NCBI GenBank assembly: GCA_031259505.1
Contig: JAIRLL010000164.1
Coordinates: 1-6,673, forward strand
Direction of reading: 5' to 3'
Source of the DNA: Tannerella sp.
GTDB taxonomy: Bacteria > Bacteroidota > Bacteroidia > Bacteroidales > Tannerellaceae
Length of the DNA: 6,673 nucleotides
Position numbers and translations under genes: made by a program. Position 1 is the first letter of the stretch, and each line of letters begins with the position of its first letter. Under the pieces are notes generated by a model, which saw only the letters and a program-made list of their open reading frames with translations, had not been told where the DNA came from and ran no database searches. Shown in pieces: positions 6,430 through 6,673 of this stretch.

Positions 6430-6673
6430 ATGCAGAAAGGAAAGGAATTGATTACGCTTGCGCAACGCATTCGTGCGCTGTCGCAAACCGGCCTGAGCTA
6501 TTCGTCGAACGATTATGAGACGGAACGCTGCAAGGAACTGATTGAAATCAGCAATCGAATTGTGTCTGTTGTCACCGGACTGGACGAGAAGGAAATTGAA
6601 TCGTGTTATCATCCGTCAAAAGAATACGTCACGCCCAAAGTAGACGTGCGTGCGGTCGTATTCAACAGGCAGG
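6430..6673 (+). CDS. Nudix hydrolase with N-terminal helical NUDIX_N domain, 3'-truncated
   Basis: An ATG at 6430 opens a frame that runs without a stop to the end of the window, showing 81 codons. The start reads MQKGKELITLAQRIRALSQTG, followed by SSNDYETERCKELIEISNRI and a TGLDEKEIES turn. This matches the helical N-terminal domain found before some Nudix hydrolases (residues about 3-60). The stretch YVTPKVDVRAVVFNR is the beginning of the Nudix fold itself; the Nudix box (GX5EX7REUXEEXGU) would lie beyond the window. Such proteins hydrolyse nucleoside diphosphates linked to another group; ADP-ribose or CDP-choline are known substrates of relatives, but the substrate here is unknown. The leader (gagaaaagag) is purine-rich. 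The gene diverges from the M64 peptidase gene across 120 bp. Confidence 0.85.
   Translation, partial: MQKGKELITLAQRIRALSQTGLSYSSNDYETERCKELIEISNRIVSVVTGLDEKEIESCYHPSKEYVTPKVDVRAVVFNRQ

Overview
The window looks like chromosomal DNA from a Bacteroidota member, most likely the order Bacteroidales. The evidence is the Bacteroides/tritrichomonad-type IMP dehydrogenase, a Uup-like ABC-F ATPase of the Bacteroidota kind, SUMF1-domain exported proteins with the Bacteroidota 'CTS.Q / HQVTVSDFYIGKYE' N-terminus, an M64 peptidase, and a Bacteroides-type -7 box (TACTTTTG). Start codons sit in A/T-rich leaders without Shine-Dalgarno sequences. Coding DNA is moderately GC-rich and intergenic DNA is clearly AT-rich. 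The genus cannot be fixed from this sequence.

Layout: (1) Positions 1-3052, plus strand: the 3' part of guaB, then after 6 bp an ABC-F ATPase gene, probably co-transcribed. (2) Positions 3070-4841, minus strand: two tandem paralogous genes for exported SUMF1 (formylglycine-generating-enzyme-like) proteins, 32 bp apart and probably an operon, converging on the ABC-F gene with only 17 bp between stop codons. (3) Positions 4999-6309, minus strand: a secreted M64 zinc peptidase with its own recognisable -7 box and a small hairpin in the mRNA leader. (4) Positions 6430-6673, plus strand: the 5' part of a Nudix hydrolase gene, divergent from the peptidase and cut by the window end.

The first pair is housekeeping: GMP synthesis and a translation or nucleic-acid ATPase. 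The minus-strand genes all encode exported proteins and may form a cell-envelope or secreted set, but nothing shows that the peptidase acts on the SUMF1 proteins.

The most interesting signal is in the SUMF1 pair. Both proteins carry a tandem duplication of a ~32-residue SUMF1 segment, both lack the cysteine pair used by true formylglycine-generating enzymes, and their C-terminal tails have diverged much more than the rest. No defence system, CRISPR array, insertion sequence, tRNA or rRNA was seen. I found no convincing complete new system.
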